From a candidate division BRC1 bacterium HGW-BRC1-1 (GTDB lineage: Bacteria; Sumerlaeota; Sumerlaeia; Sumerlaeales; Sumerlaeaceae): a stretch of DNA of 64,000 nt. Both the position numbers and the translations under genes were made by a program. The stretch is from positions 143,801 through 207,800 of the forward strand of contig PHCB01000002.1 in NCBI GenBank assembly GCA_002842095.1. The letters run 5' to 3'. Numbering within the stretch: the stretch's first letter is position 1; each line of letters starts with the position of its first letter. Of the stretch, positions 31,713 through 40,313 are shown one piece after another. The notes beneath the pieces were generated by a model. The model did no database searches and was not told the origin of the DNA. It saw only the letters and a list, made by a program, of their open reading frames with translations.

Positions 31713-33224
31713 GTGACACAGCATCCCAATACTCCCCCCCGCCCGTCACACGATGATGCTGAACAGTGCGAGAGTGGTCAAGAAGGACAGCGGGACAAGT
31801 TGCGTGTTCCATATGCTCTCCAAATGGATGCTGAAATTCCTTTGGGTCCAGCACAGGCAGAAAGCGGAAAGTTGTATCGGTGCCCCGAGTGCTTGGCACC
31901 TGTCCGGGTCCGTCACGGCGCCGTGCGACGTTGGCATTTCTTCCACGCAACCGATGCCGGCAATTGCGGATTCGGTGGTGAATCGTGTCAGCATGTGTTG
32001 GCAAAGCACCTAATCTACTGGGCGGTGATTGATTGGCGAAGGAATTCCGGACCGGTCCCAAAGTTGATTCGTGAGTGCCGCCGTAAACATCAAATATCGT
32101 CTGCGCTCAGCGATCAGGTTCACGACGCAGCAATTGAGTGTCGGGTTGGTCAGCTCGGGCACGGGTCGATCATTCCCGATGTACTGCTTCTCGATCACTC
32201 TGGCAAGGCGCACGCTGGAATCGAGATATGGTACAAGCATCAAGTTGACGAGGAAAAGGCGGTGCGAGCTGGCGATCTGCACCTCATCGAACTCCGGGCC
32301 GATGAGGTGCTTGACGATCCGTTGGTTTGGCGAGTGGTTGGCGAGACAGGCACCTCGGTGCCCTGGGTCTGCGCCGAGTGCGGCCCGCTCGATCAGCAGG
32401 AGGAGGAGGCCCGCCAGCATGCGGCGAAAGTGCGAGCCGCCAAGCGAGAGACCCAACGGCGAGAAGAGGCTCGATCCGCTGAGAGGGAGGAGCGACGGCG
32501 ACTGGAGGATCTGAGGCGTCGAAGCAAGGCGTTGAAACTCCGGGTTCACTGGCGTAATGCCAAGAATGTGCCATCGAACTATGGCATGGTACTGCGCGAT
32601 CAGAAAGTGCCGCAGGTAGACGGTTGCCCGCTGCAACAACGGTACTATATGGATCATCACTATGCCAATGTGGAAGCCGACTGCTCGGATTGCCAGTTTC
32701 AGTACGATATCCAGCAGCACTGGGACACGCGGAAACGCCGCGACTACCCCGAACTGGTGTTCTGTGAAGCCAACCAGCTTTCGGAGGCAGATCTTGCCTC
32801 AGAGCGAGCGCGGGTTCGCAGCGAGCGTGATGAATCAAATAAGCGCAAAGCCGAAGCATGGGCCGACCAAGCGAAGCCCCTCCCTGCTTCCCCTCCCGGT
32901 CCGCCGGTCTTTGAGAAGGCCCTGATACCGTACTTGTCGCGAACGGATCGTCCGGCTGAAACTGCCAATCCACCAGAACCCACACGAAGTCCGACGGGAC
33001 CTATTGCCCTGCATGTAGTCCCTTCCAGCACCAGGCATGAGGGTAAAGCGCCCATCACGGAGTACCGGGTGAAGTGTCCTCTGCGCCTTGGTAAATCGGA
33101 CCAAACCGTTTTGGTTCTGGAGGCATGCCCGAGGTGCGAAAGCAAGTATGAGATAGTCTCACCCTCCGATCAACCGATGATCGTTTGGTGCAATGGGCAT
33201 GCGAATTGTAAGGAATGGTGCTGA
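31713..33224 (+). CDS. CoiA-like nuclease with zinc ribbons and coiled coil
   Basis: 503 residues from a GTG with AGGAG close ahead; a TTG about 28 codons in (GAAGGACAGCGGGACAAG ahead) is as likely. The N-terminal Cys/His module YRCPECLAPVRVRHG, RRWHFFHA and SCQHVLAKHLI is the CoiA-type zinc ribbon. SIIPDVLLLD and AGIEIWYKHQVDEEKA have the D-x(n)-E-x-W/K spacing of a PD-(D/E)XK-type nuclease. A highly charged coiled coil (about 230-275) follows, then a middle region with CSDC, a Pro-rich linker and a C-terminal CPRC/CNGHANC zinc knuckle. CoiA acts in DNA uptake and recombination; relatives also occur in defence islands. Confidence 0.72.
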   Translation: MTQHPNTPPRPSHDDAEQCESGQEGQRDKLRVPYALQMDAEIPLGPAQAESGKLYRCPECLAPVRVRHGAVRRWHFFHATDAGNCGFGGESCQHVLAKHLIYWAVIDWRRNSGPVPKLIRECRRKHQISSALSDQVHDAAIECRVGQLGHGSIIPDVLLLDHSGKAHAGIEIWYKHQVDEEKAVRAGDLHLIELRADEVLDDPLVWRVVGETGTSVPWVCAECGPLDQQEEEARQHAAKVRAAKRETQRREEARSAEREERRRLEDLRRRSKALKLRVHWRNAKNVPSNYGMVLRDQKVPQVDGCPLQQRYYMDHHYANVEADCSDCQFQYDIQQHWDTRKRRDYPELVFCEANQLSEADLASERARVRSERDESNKRKAEAWADQAKPLPASPPGPPVFEKALIPYLSRTDRPAETANPPEPTRSPTGPIALHVVPSSTRHEGKAPITEYRVKCPLRLGKSDQTVLVLEACPRCESKYEIVSPSDQPMIVWCNGHANCKEWC

Positions 33225-33507
33225 TAACGGCTGGAATTTGCCGACTCGAGCCGCCAGGACGCGTCTGGCCTGATCCATCCAAAGTCCGCTGCCGGGCAGG
33301 TGAAGGGCCGGCAGCGGCAGCAGGCACGCCAGCGTGATGCCAGTGTTCAACCCCAATACCCTTCCGGCAAAGTAGATCCAGAGGAGTGCAAATGTGATCG
33401 AAGCGTTATCCTCACAACGCTCACGCTGACGGTTCGCCTAGGGACGTACTCGGCACGGCTTCAGACGATATCTGTCCAGCGTGTTGTTGGCATCCCTGCA
33501 CGTCAAA

Positions 33508-34770
33508 TTAAGGCAGTGATTCGACTACGGTCGGTTGTGCGCATAGCTTTATCCATAGGGCAAAGCCTCGGTGCTGGAATCGATAGACTCCCGGCTGACC
33601 CTCCTTGCCAAGGATGATATGGCGATCTCGCAGGGCTTTTATGGCATTGCTCAGGACCGATGTCGTTCCTTTGAAGTGTTTCTTTATATGTGCACGATTT
33701 ACCCACGAATCGTTTTGCTCTGCCATGATACGAAGAACCTGTCTATAACTGTCATTTTGGATACGGTTATAGAAGTCGTTCCTGTAGTACCTATCGCCGA
33801 TGAGATCCATGGCTCCACGGGGAGCGAATGCGCCCTTTATCACATCGTCTTCGTCTATCGAGCAGTCGACGTCCATAGCAAACGCTGAGTAGCCAAACTG
33901 TTGAATGAAATGGGGATATCCTTCGGATATTCGCGTAACGAGATCACGGGCTGACGGTGTCAGGGCCACCTTCTCGTCGTTCAAATCATTTGCGTGGGCG
34001 ATGCAGACGTCAAGCACTTGACGCACTTCGTTTTGTGAAAGACGATTCAAGCAGTGCTCCTCGAACAGTCGGAGAGACGAGGGATGGCTGTTGTGAAGAA
34101 CCGCACGCACCTCCGGCAGACCAGCGATTCCCACAAGAACGCGATTACAGTCGCGACGCTGAAGGCGCTCTAGAAGGAGCTTCAGAAATGACCCGAGCTG
34201 AAGGGCAGAGGACGAGTTGTCGGCTTCGTCGATAAGGACAAGAATGCCCTCAAAGCTGTCGGCGAAACCGCTCGCTTGCGGTTGCATGCACATTCGCTGG
34301 GTTACAGCAGCAAAAGAGTTGGCGAATTCGTCGGCGAGGACCTCGTCACACTGAGCGCTGCCAGATGCATTCAGTTTCGTTCCAGCCACTTCGAGGCGTT
34401 TCAAGAAGCTCCAAGCATCTGCAAGAAAATGCCGTGCAGGTTCCGACTTGCCAAGTTCGCTAGTCAAAGCGCACTCTATCCGCCGGATAAGCCCCAGTTG
34501 AGTCGTGTTTCTATCAATGTCAACGTCGATAACAAGAAACTTAAACTTGAGGTTTTCAAGAACGATGGAGCCCTGCGCAAGACATCGGATGTAAGTCATG
34601 AGCGATGTCTTTCCGATTCCTCTTTCCCCCGTGATGATGAAGTGCGCGGGCTGGTCGGCTCGCGTCTGTACGAGTGAGGACTCAAGGCGCTCGATCTCCT
34701 CAATTCGACCGACGAACATACCAGGGTTCACGGGAGAGTTCGGGCGGAACGGGTTGATTCGCTTATGCAT
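33508..34770 (-). CDS. AAA+ ATPase with C-terminal winged helix (Orc1/Cdc6-like)
   Basis: 420 residues from the ATG at 34770, chosen because AAGGAAACACG precedes it; the frame extends 36 codons. NPFRPNSPVNPGMFVGR opens the ATPase domain, followed by Walker A GERGIGKTS, Walker B ILVLIDEAD and a sensor-like LVGIAGLPEVR. The lid helices end near 300 and a winged-helix-like tail (NRAHIKKHFKG, ALRDRHIILGKEG) completes it. Related ATPases are common in accessory islands, where roles in replication, partition or defence have been proposed; none is shown here. It is convergent with the CoiA-like gene, with a 283-bp gap that holds no clear gene. Confidence 0.85.
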   Translation of the reverse strand: MHKRINPFRPNSPVNPGMFVGRIEEIERLESSLVQTRADQPAHFIITGERGIGKTSLMTYIRCLAQGSIVLENLKFKFLVIDVDIDRNTTQLGLIRRIECALTSELGKSEPARHFLADAWSFLKRLEVAGTKLNASGSAQCDEVLADEFANSFAAVTQRMCMQPQASGFADSFEGILVLIDEADNSSSALQLGSFLKLLLERLQRRDCNRVLVGIAGLPEVRAVLHNSHPSSLRLFEEHCLNRLSQNEVRQVLDVCIAHANDLNDEKVALTPSARDLVTRISEGYPHFIQQFGYSAFAMDVDCSIDEDDVIKGAFAPRGAMDLIGDRYYRNDFYNRIQNDSYRQVLRIMAEQNDSWVNRAHIKKHFKGTTSVLSNAIKALRDRHIILGKEGQPGVYRFQHRGFALWIKLCAQPTVVESLP

Positions 34771-34792
34771 TCGTGTTTCCTTTTCCTTGGCC

Positions 34793-34817
34793 AACAGTAC
34801 TATTGAGTCTACCTCGT
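34793..34817 (-). promoter_or_regulatory. Shared upstream element, copy B
   Basis: Reading towards the AAA ATPase gene: ACGAGGTAGACTCAATAGTA then CTGTT. It matches 17847-17871 at 22 of 25 positions and is placed 23 bp before the start codon. Confidence 0.45.
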
Positions 34818-35079
34818 CTGAGGCGTGATCGGCGGGGTTCCGACTCCTGTGCATCTGGATTCGTGGGGCCCGTGTCAAGCGGAGACCGCTTGCTCCTGAA
34901 GTGGTTATTCGCGCCTCAAGTCATTTCGCCTGCAGTTGAAGTGGGCAGAGACTGATAAGTTTCATGTCGTGACGATTCGGCTGGAGCCGGGCCGCGGGCG
35001 CGGCACGAAATAGGCATGTCGGGGGCGGGAGGGCGGCGACATCTCGCCGCGCAGCCCTTCGTCGAGGCAGGATTCCCCG

Positions 35080-35283
35080 CTACCAGTCGAACCGGGCGGC
35101 GACAAATGGCGCGGCCATTAGCGCCACGCCGATGAAGGTCATCCACGCGACATTCGCCACGAGGTACGGGTAGAAGCACAGCGCCCCTCCGGCGAGCATG
35201 AAGGCAATCTCCGACTGCTTCTTGCCATACACGAAATACGCCATTCCTACGAGGCCGAACAGGAAGGAGAGCGCGAGGTTCAC
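35080..35283 (-). CDS. Small two- to three-helix membrane protein
   Basis: 67 residues from a GTG. Almost the whole chain is hydrophobic: a first segment with LGLVGMAYFVYGKKQ-like character, a short basic loop, then two segments ending FVAARFDW. The pattern of small residues and the GKKQ loop is widespread among tiny bacterial membrane proteins sometimes labelled amino acid transport protein, but no function is established. The ribosome site AAGGG is distant. The preceding stretch 34818-35079 holds no gene I can support. Confidence 0.72.
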   Translation of the reverse strand: MNLALSFLFGLVGMAYFVYGKKQSEIAFMLAGGALCFYPYLVANVAWMTFIGVALMAAPFVAARFDW

Positions 35284-35351
35284 TGCAGGTATCTACCCTT
35301 GGCGGCGCGGACAATTCCGTCCGCGATGGCGGGGGCAACCGTGCGGCAGGT

Positions 35352-35687
35352 CTGGTGCTGGCACTTCGCGTACGTCTCGGGCTTTCGCAGGACGAAATGG
35401 CGCGCCTGATGTATGTTTCGTCGCGCACCTTGCAGCGCCTCGAGTGCGGAGAGAGCCCCCTCAGTGGCGGCGATGCCGCCAGCCACTTTACGATTTCGCG
35501 GACTTCGTTGGTTCTGCCCAGTTTTACGCAAGCCTTGGCCATGATTTGCGATAGGGAAATCGATTCCTTCCAACCGCTTGCACACCGCTTGCACACCGCT
35601 TGCACACCGGTTGCACGCCGGTTGCACACCGGTCGCGCCGGGGTTGCCATCCGCCAGGAAATGGGCAAGGGGGAGGTGAAGAATTAG
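35352..35687 (+). pseudogene. XRE-type helix-turn-helix fragment running into R1 repeat
   Basis: LVLALRVRLGLSQDEMARLM and VSSRTLQRLECGE form one clear XRE/antitoxin helix-turn-helix. The normal next helices are lost, and the frame continues through R1 repeat units that encode a meaningless His/Thr-rich tail until 35687. No ribosome site precedes the GTG/CTG starts. It is most likely the decayed remains of a regulator or antitoxin gene interrupted by the repeat. Confidence 0.45.
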
Positions 35688-35716
35688 GAATTATGAATTA
35701 CGAATTAGGAATTACG
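35574..35716. repeat. R1 (inverted) followed by R2 repeat
   Basis: Six R1 units on the opposite strand to the other copies (CCGCTTGCACA / CCGGTTGCACA), then the GTTGCCATCCGCCAGGAAAT flank shared with 2122-2160. A short R2 array (GAATTAGGAATTATGAATTA) follows at 35682-35716. The rest of 35717-35895 contains a 55-bp segment (35773-35828) resembling 35495-35547, but no intact gene. Confidence 0.85.
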
Positions 35717-35895
35717 TATTGCAGGCGAGTTCTTGTTCGCTGCCCGATCTTATTCCCGACGCAACCAGCCGCTTTAGGATCTCGCGGGCTTTGTTGGTTC
35801 GGCCCGGTTTTACGTAGGCCATGTTATGCTCCCCGGGATGGACTCAATCCGCGCTGGATGCATAATGGGAAGGATTCGTGGAATGCTGACGGTAA

Positions 35896-35970
35896 TGGTG
35901 GGCACGCTGGGATTCGAACCCAGGACCAACGGATTAAAAGTCCGCTGCTCTACCGCTGAGCTACGCGCCC
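35896..35970 (-). tRNA. tRNA-Lys (anticodon TTT)
   Basis: The minus strand starts GGGCGCGTAGCTCAGCGGTA and ends TCGAATCCCAGCGTGCCCA-CCA. The acceptor GGGCGCG pairs with CGTGCCC (one G-U). The D arm GCTCAGCGGTAGAGC, the anticodon stem GCGGA/TCCGT with loop CTTTTAA (anticodon TTT) and the T arm with GGTTCGAATCC are all present. The 3' CCA is encoded. The 364 bp between it and the next gene (35971-36334) show no other gene. Confidence 0.97.
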
Positions 35971-36334
35971 AACGAGGTGGGGGGGTGGTGTCTTGCGGGG
36001 GGAAGTGCTTGCTGACAGGCATCCGGTCTCAGCACCCGAGAAGTTGCGCGCAAACCCGCGACATTTGCCTACAAGGGCTTGATGGCGCTATTCGTGAGGA
36101 ACCTTGCTGGGGGTGCAGTTCTTGCCCTTCGCTTCTTCATTTTTGCGGGCTTGTGGGTTCGCATTCCCCTTTACTTTTCGCGCAGTGCAAACGCTGTTAA
36201 TGCCACCTGATTTTACGGGCCGCGTTTGACGTTCTGCGTCACGGGGTTTTCGTCGGATTTCGTTTCGTCCTGCGCCGTGCCGCTGGAGGGCAAACTCGTC
36301 CCACCCATTAACGCCAGTTATGGCGGAGGACAAC

Positions 36335-39300
36335 ATGCTCTCCAGAGCACGCACCCTATTGCAGGTGTTGCTGATGCACACCTGTGCCCTGTCGCTTTTT
36401 GCAGCGAACCCGCTGCACTCCACTCTCGCCGACTTCGAGTCGGGGTCCACCCAGGGGGCCGTGTCTGTTACGGCCGCCAATTCAGCATCCACCGGGAATG
36501 CAAATTCCACGTTGGTGAACGTCACGGATGCGGGGTCCAAGCGATTACGCATAACCGACGACGACGGCGTTTACAACGGGGCGGCCATCACGTTCTCCAA
36601 CGCCATTACGGGGCCGGGCTATTATCTCATTACGGCCGACGTGAAGGTGGACAACCCCGGTGGCATGGGTTCCTTCGGCATGGCCGTGCGCGAGGGTGGC
36701 GCGGTGGCCGGCAAGATCATGGACGAAAACGCCGGTTACGTGATGAACCTCTCGGGCACCGGCGATGCGGCTCTGGGTTACCAGACCATCGGCGCGGCGC
36801 TCGAAGTCGCCGCGGGCGGCAGTTTCCCGCGCGCGGTCACGGTTTATTTCAGCACGGATCCCTCCGGCAATAATTACACCGCCTCGGCCTACGAGGGGAA
36901 CTTCAGCGGCAACCATCGCGCGGGGACCACCACGTGGGCGGCGGGCACTTCCAACGCGGTTTACGTCGACAACATCAAGCGCATCGGGCCGGGCAATTTC
37001 GGCGAGGAGCGCCACCTGTGGATTTCCATCGGCGACGGCTACACCGACCTGGCCAAGCTGGAGAACATCCTCGTGCAGGCGAAGGCGAACAACTTCAACT
37101 GCATCGACATTCTCGCGCGCTATCGCAGCGATGCTTACTATGTGCCGAACCGCAGCGATTCCACCTACCCCAACCCCGAGCCTTTCGGAACCAAGGTGGG
37201 CGGCAAGGCGGCCTCGGCGGATAACGATCCGCTGCAATACGCCGTGGACCGCGGCCACGAGCTGGGGCTGAAAGTGTACGCGGCGTTCAGTTGCTTCCTC
37301 GTGTCGAATTCCAGCTACCCGACCACGCTTCCCTCGGGCAGCATCATGTGGTACTACAACAGCGGATCGCCCCGCGCGATGCTGACGACCGACCCCAGCG
37401 CCGAGGGTCTGTGGGCCGACTACGCCCGCGCCGACGTGCGCGATTATACGCGCAACGTGATGATGGACATGGTTGTGAACTACGACATCGACGGCGTCGT
37501 TTTCGACCGCATCCGCACGCCCAGCACCAACTTCAGCTACAACCCGCAGGGTCTGGCGGAGATGGGCGTTTCGGGCACGCCGTCGCCCACCGACACGACG
37601 TTCCGCAACGTGCGGCGCGACGCCCTCACCACTTTCCTCAAGGAAAGCTATGAGGCCGTTACCAACGTGAAACCCTGGGTGGTGGTCGGCTCGGCGCCCA
37701 TCGCGTACGGCACGGCGCTAACCGACACTTACAACTCCGTGTTGCAGTTCTGGCCCAAGTGGAGCGCTCGCCCCACGGCCAATCGCGCCATTTCCTTTGG
37801 CGTGATGGATCTCTACCAGCCGCAGTTCTACCGGCTCACTTCGTCGGGCGGATCGGCGGCCAACCGCACGCTTATGTTGAAGGCGCAGTATGGCGATATC
37901 GCCGCGTACTCGCTGGACATGGGCCTGATGCCCGGCTCGATGACGGCCATTGCGCCGCTGCTGTATCACCCCACCTCGGGTGACACGGACCAGAGCGGCG
38001 TGAATGCGCAGAACATCACCGACGCCCGCGAACTGGCCATGACCGGCATCGGCATTTATCCCGCCACGCAAACGCTGGCGGATATCGCCGCCATCCGCGC
38101 GCCCGGCGCAAGCTCCGCCGGCGTCGACGTTCTCGGTTCGCCCGCACCCTTCACCGATTATCTGATGAAGGCCGACTACGACAACGTAAAGCCCAACGCG
38201 GTGGGTTCATTCACCGCCACGGCCCGGGCCGACGGCACCGTGCTGCTCGGCTGGAACGCCCCCGCTGCGGCCTCTGACGGCGAGACCGCCAACGGCTATA
38301 TGCTCTATCGCTCGAAGACCAGCCCGGTTAAAGAATATCGCGCCAACCAGATCACGTTGAACGCCATAGCCGGAAGCGCCACGTCGTATGTGGTGCCCAC
38401 GGATTTCGAGGGCTCGTACTATTACAAGATCGTTCCCCTGGACGATTACAACAATCGCGGCCCGGCTTCCACGTCAGGACTCATCACCGTGGCGGGCGAA
38501 CCTGCTCCTCCGGCGGACGTGGTGGTGGACAACCCCGCGGCTTCCTTTACGGGAACGTGGAGCGTCGGTTTTTCCTCGTCGGACAAATACGGCGTGGACT
38601 ACGCCTACAAATACAACGGCGATGGCAGCAACACCGCCACCTTCACGGGCACCCTGCCCACGGCGGGACAATGGGAAGTCAGCGAATGGCATCCCGTGGG
38701 CACGAACCGCGCAACCAACGCCCGCCACGTCGTGAACCACGCGTCGGGCGCCACGACCTACAACGTGAACCAAACCGCGAATGGCGGGCAATGGAACGCC
38801 ATCGGCACGCACCAGTTTAATGCCGGAGCGGCATCTGTTACCATCGACGACCTCTTCACCGGTTCCGTCATCATGGCCGATGCGATCCGCTTCGGCTATG
38901 TGGTCACGGCTCCTGTGGCACCGTTGTCGCTCACGGCCACGGCTGCGGGGCAGACGGCGATTGATCTGGCGTGGTCGGACAATGCGTCCAACGAGCGCCA
39001 TTTCATCGTCAGTCGCGCATCCTCGGCGGCGGGACCGTTTGTCGATCGCGTGGTGCTGGGCATCAACGTGACCAGCTATCGCGACAACGGCCTGTCGGCT
39101 AACACCACCTACTATTACAAGGTGCGTGCCACCAACAGCGGCGGCGATTCGGCTAATTCGAATACCGCGTCGGCCGCAACCCTGCCCACGCCGCCAGCGG
39201 CGCCCAGCGGGTTGACGGCCACCGCAATGAGCGCCTCGCAGATCAATCTCGCGTGGACCGACAATGCGTCCAACGAGACGAACTTCGTAGTCGCGCGCGG

Positions 39301-40153
39301 CACGGCTTCGGGTGGGCCTTACAGCGACATCGCCACCCTTGCGGCCAACACCACCAGCTATGCCAACACCGGTCTCGCTGCCAACACGACTTATTATTAC
39401 GTCGTGCGGGCGGTGAACGGTGGCGGCTCCAGCGCCAACAGCGCCCAGGCCTCCGCAACAACGCAAGCGGCTCTGCCCGCCGCGCCAAGCGGATTGACGG
39501 CCACCGCCGTGAGCGCCTCGCAGATAAATCTCGCGTGGACCGACAATGCGTCCAACGAGACCAACTTCGTGGTCGCCCGCGGCACGGCGTCAGGTGGTCC
39601 TTACAGCGACATCGCCACCCTTGCGGCCAACACGACCAGCTACGCCAACACCGGCCTCGCTGCCAACACGACCTATTACTATGTCGTGCGGGCGACAAAC
39701 GCCGGTGGCGCCAGTGCCAACAGTTCGCAGGCTTCTGCTATCACCTGGCCGGCGGAGATCATCGTGGACAACACCGCCGCTGGCTTCACGGCGTCGGGCA
39801 GTTGGTACACGGCCACCGGAGCAACCGATAAGTACGGCACCAACTACCGCTACCGCAGCACGGCGGCTGCCTCGGATGCAGCAACCTGGAGCTACACCGT
39901 GCCCCAAACCCGCCAGTATGAAATCTATGCCTGGTGGAGTGTCGGAAGCAACCGCAGCAAAACCGCTCCATACGTAGTGGCCCACGCGGGCGGCAGCACG
40001 ACGGTCCCGAAGAACCAGCAAGCGACCGGAGGTTCCTGGCAGAGTCTGGGCGTTTATACGCTCAATGCCGGTGCCAACAACGTGAAACTGTCCTGCTGGA
40101 CCACCACGGGCTTCGTGGTCATTGCGGACGCGGTTCGCATCGTTCCTCGTTAA
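36335..40153 (+). CDS. Exported GHL10-type glycoside hydrolase with Fn3 and golvesin-like domains
   Basis: 1272 residues from the ATG at 36335 (GGAGG six bases ahead). Order: signal peptide to about 25; an N-terminal beta domain (about 30-215); a TIM-barrel of the GHL10/DUF187 family (about 225-590; ERHLWISIGDGYTDLAKLE at its start, NYDIDGVVFDRIR with the putative catalytic Asp); Fn3 (about 610-720); golvesin C-terminal-like domain (about 728-855); three Fn3 domains (about 862-950, 955-1043, 1049-1138); a second golvesin-like domain (about 1143-1272). Fn3 domains 3 and 4 are almost identical and arose by a 282-bp tandem duplication. The protein is probably secreted or cell-surface and acts on a polysaccharide, with the C-terminal modules for binding. 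A strong terminator follows. Confidence 0.9.
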   Translation: MLSRARTLLQVLLMHTCALSLFAANPLHSTLADFESGSTQGAVSVTAANSASTGNANSTLVNVTDAGSKRLRITDDDGVYNGAAITFSNAITGPGYYLITADVKVDNPGGMGSFGMAVREGGAVAGKIMDENAGYVMNLSGTGDAALGYQTIGAALEVAAGGSFPRAVTVYFSTDPSGNNYTASAYEGNFSGNHRAGTTTWAAGTSNAVYVDNIKRIGPGNFGEERHLWISIGDGYTDLAKLENILVQAKANNFNCIDILARYRSDAYYVPNRSDSTYPNPEPFGTKVGGKAASADNDPLQYAVDRGHELGLKVYAAFSCFLVSNSSYPTTLPSGSIMWYYNSGSPRAMLTTDPSAEGLWADYARADVRDYTRNVMMDMVVNYDIDGVVFDRIRTPSTNFSYNPQGLAEMGVSGTPSPTDTTFRNVRRDALTTFLKESYEAVTNVKPWVVVGSAPIAYGTALTDTYNSVLQFWPKWSARPTANRAISFGVMDLYQPQFYRLTSSGGSAANRTLMLKAQYGDIAAYSLDMGLMPGSMTAIAPLLYHPTSGDTDQSGVNAQNITDARELAMTGIGIYPATQTLADIAAIRAPGASSAGVDVLGSPAPFTDYLMKADYDNVKPNAVGSFTATARADGTVLLGWNAPAAASDGETANGYMLYRSKTSPVKEYRANQITLNAIAGSATSYVVPTDFEGSYYYKIVPLDDYNNRGPASTSGLITVAGEPAPPADVVVDNPAASFTGTWSVGFSSSDKYGVDYAYKYNGDGSNTATFTGTLPTAGQWEVSEWHPVGTNRATNARHVVNHASGATTYNVNQTANGGQWNAIGTHQFNAGAASVTIDDLFTGSVIMADAIRFGYVVTAPVAPLSLTATAAGQTAIDLAWSDNASNERHFIVSRASSAAGPFVDRVVLGINVTSYRDNGLSANTTYYYKVRATNSGGDSANSNTASAATLPTPPAAPSGLTATAMSASQINLAWTDNASNETNFVVARGTASGGPYSDIATLAANTTSYANTGLAANTTYYYVVRAVNGGGSSANSAQASATTQAALPAAPSGLTATAVSASQINLAWTDNASNETNFVVARGTASGGPYSDIATLAANTTSYANTGLAANTTYYYVVRATNAGGASANSSQASAITWPAEIIVDNTAAGFTASGSWYTATGATDKYGTNYRYRSTAAASDAATWSYTVPQTRQYEIYAWWSVGSNRSKTAPYVVAHAGGSTTVPKNQQATGGSWQSLGVYTLNAGANNVKLSCWTTTGFVVIADAVRIVPR

Positions 40154-40179
40154 ACCGCGCCAAACAGTAGTTGTGTCAC

Positions 40180-40226
40180 AGGTTGCCGGATCCCGACAAA
40201 GGTTTGGGGTCCGGCAACCTTTTGTT
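40180..40226 (+). terminator. Strong intrinsic terminator
   Basis: AGGTTGCCGGATCCC pairs with GGGGTCCGGCAACCT (15-bp stem with one G-U, 11-nt loop), followed by TTTGTTT. It ends the GHL10 transcript 27 bp after the stop. Confidence 0.92.
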
Positions 40227-40313
40227 TGGACTCTCCGTCTTAAGTTCCGATAATAACCAAGATGGTCTGAACCTCAGGGGCCATCTATGTAACCCTCAAG
40301 GAGCTTTCCCCCC

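Noticed and set aside
33159..33405. Minus-strand frame with a membrane-helix-like stretch (FALLWIYFAGRVLG) between the CoiA-like and AAA genes
   Set aside because: It has no start or ribosome site and its end overlaps the CoiA-like gene. It could be a decayed gene end, but the evidence is thin.
34916..35668. 250-codon minus-strand frame
   Set aside because: It runs through an R1 array and is antisense to the helix-turn-helix fragment. The translation is Arg/Pro-rich shadow coding.
1..36000. Insertion sequence or transposon
   Set aside because: No transposase, recombinase or terminal inverted repeat pair was found. The repeats are non-coding.
38474..39466. Long minus-strand frame opposite the Fn3 domains
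   Set aside because: A shadow of the GC-rich, repetitive GHL10 coding sequence; its protein shows the same repeat in antisense.
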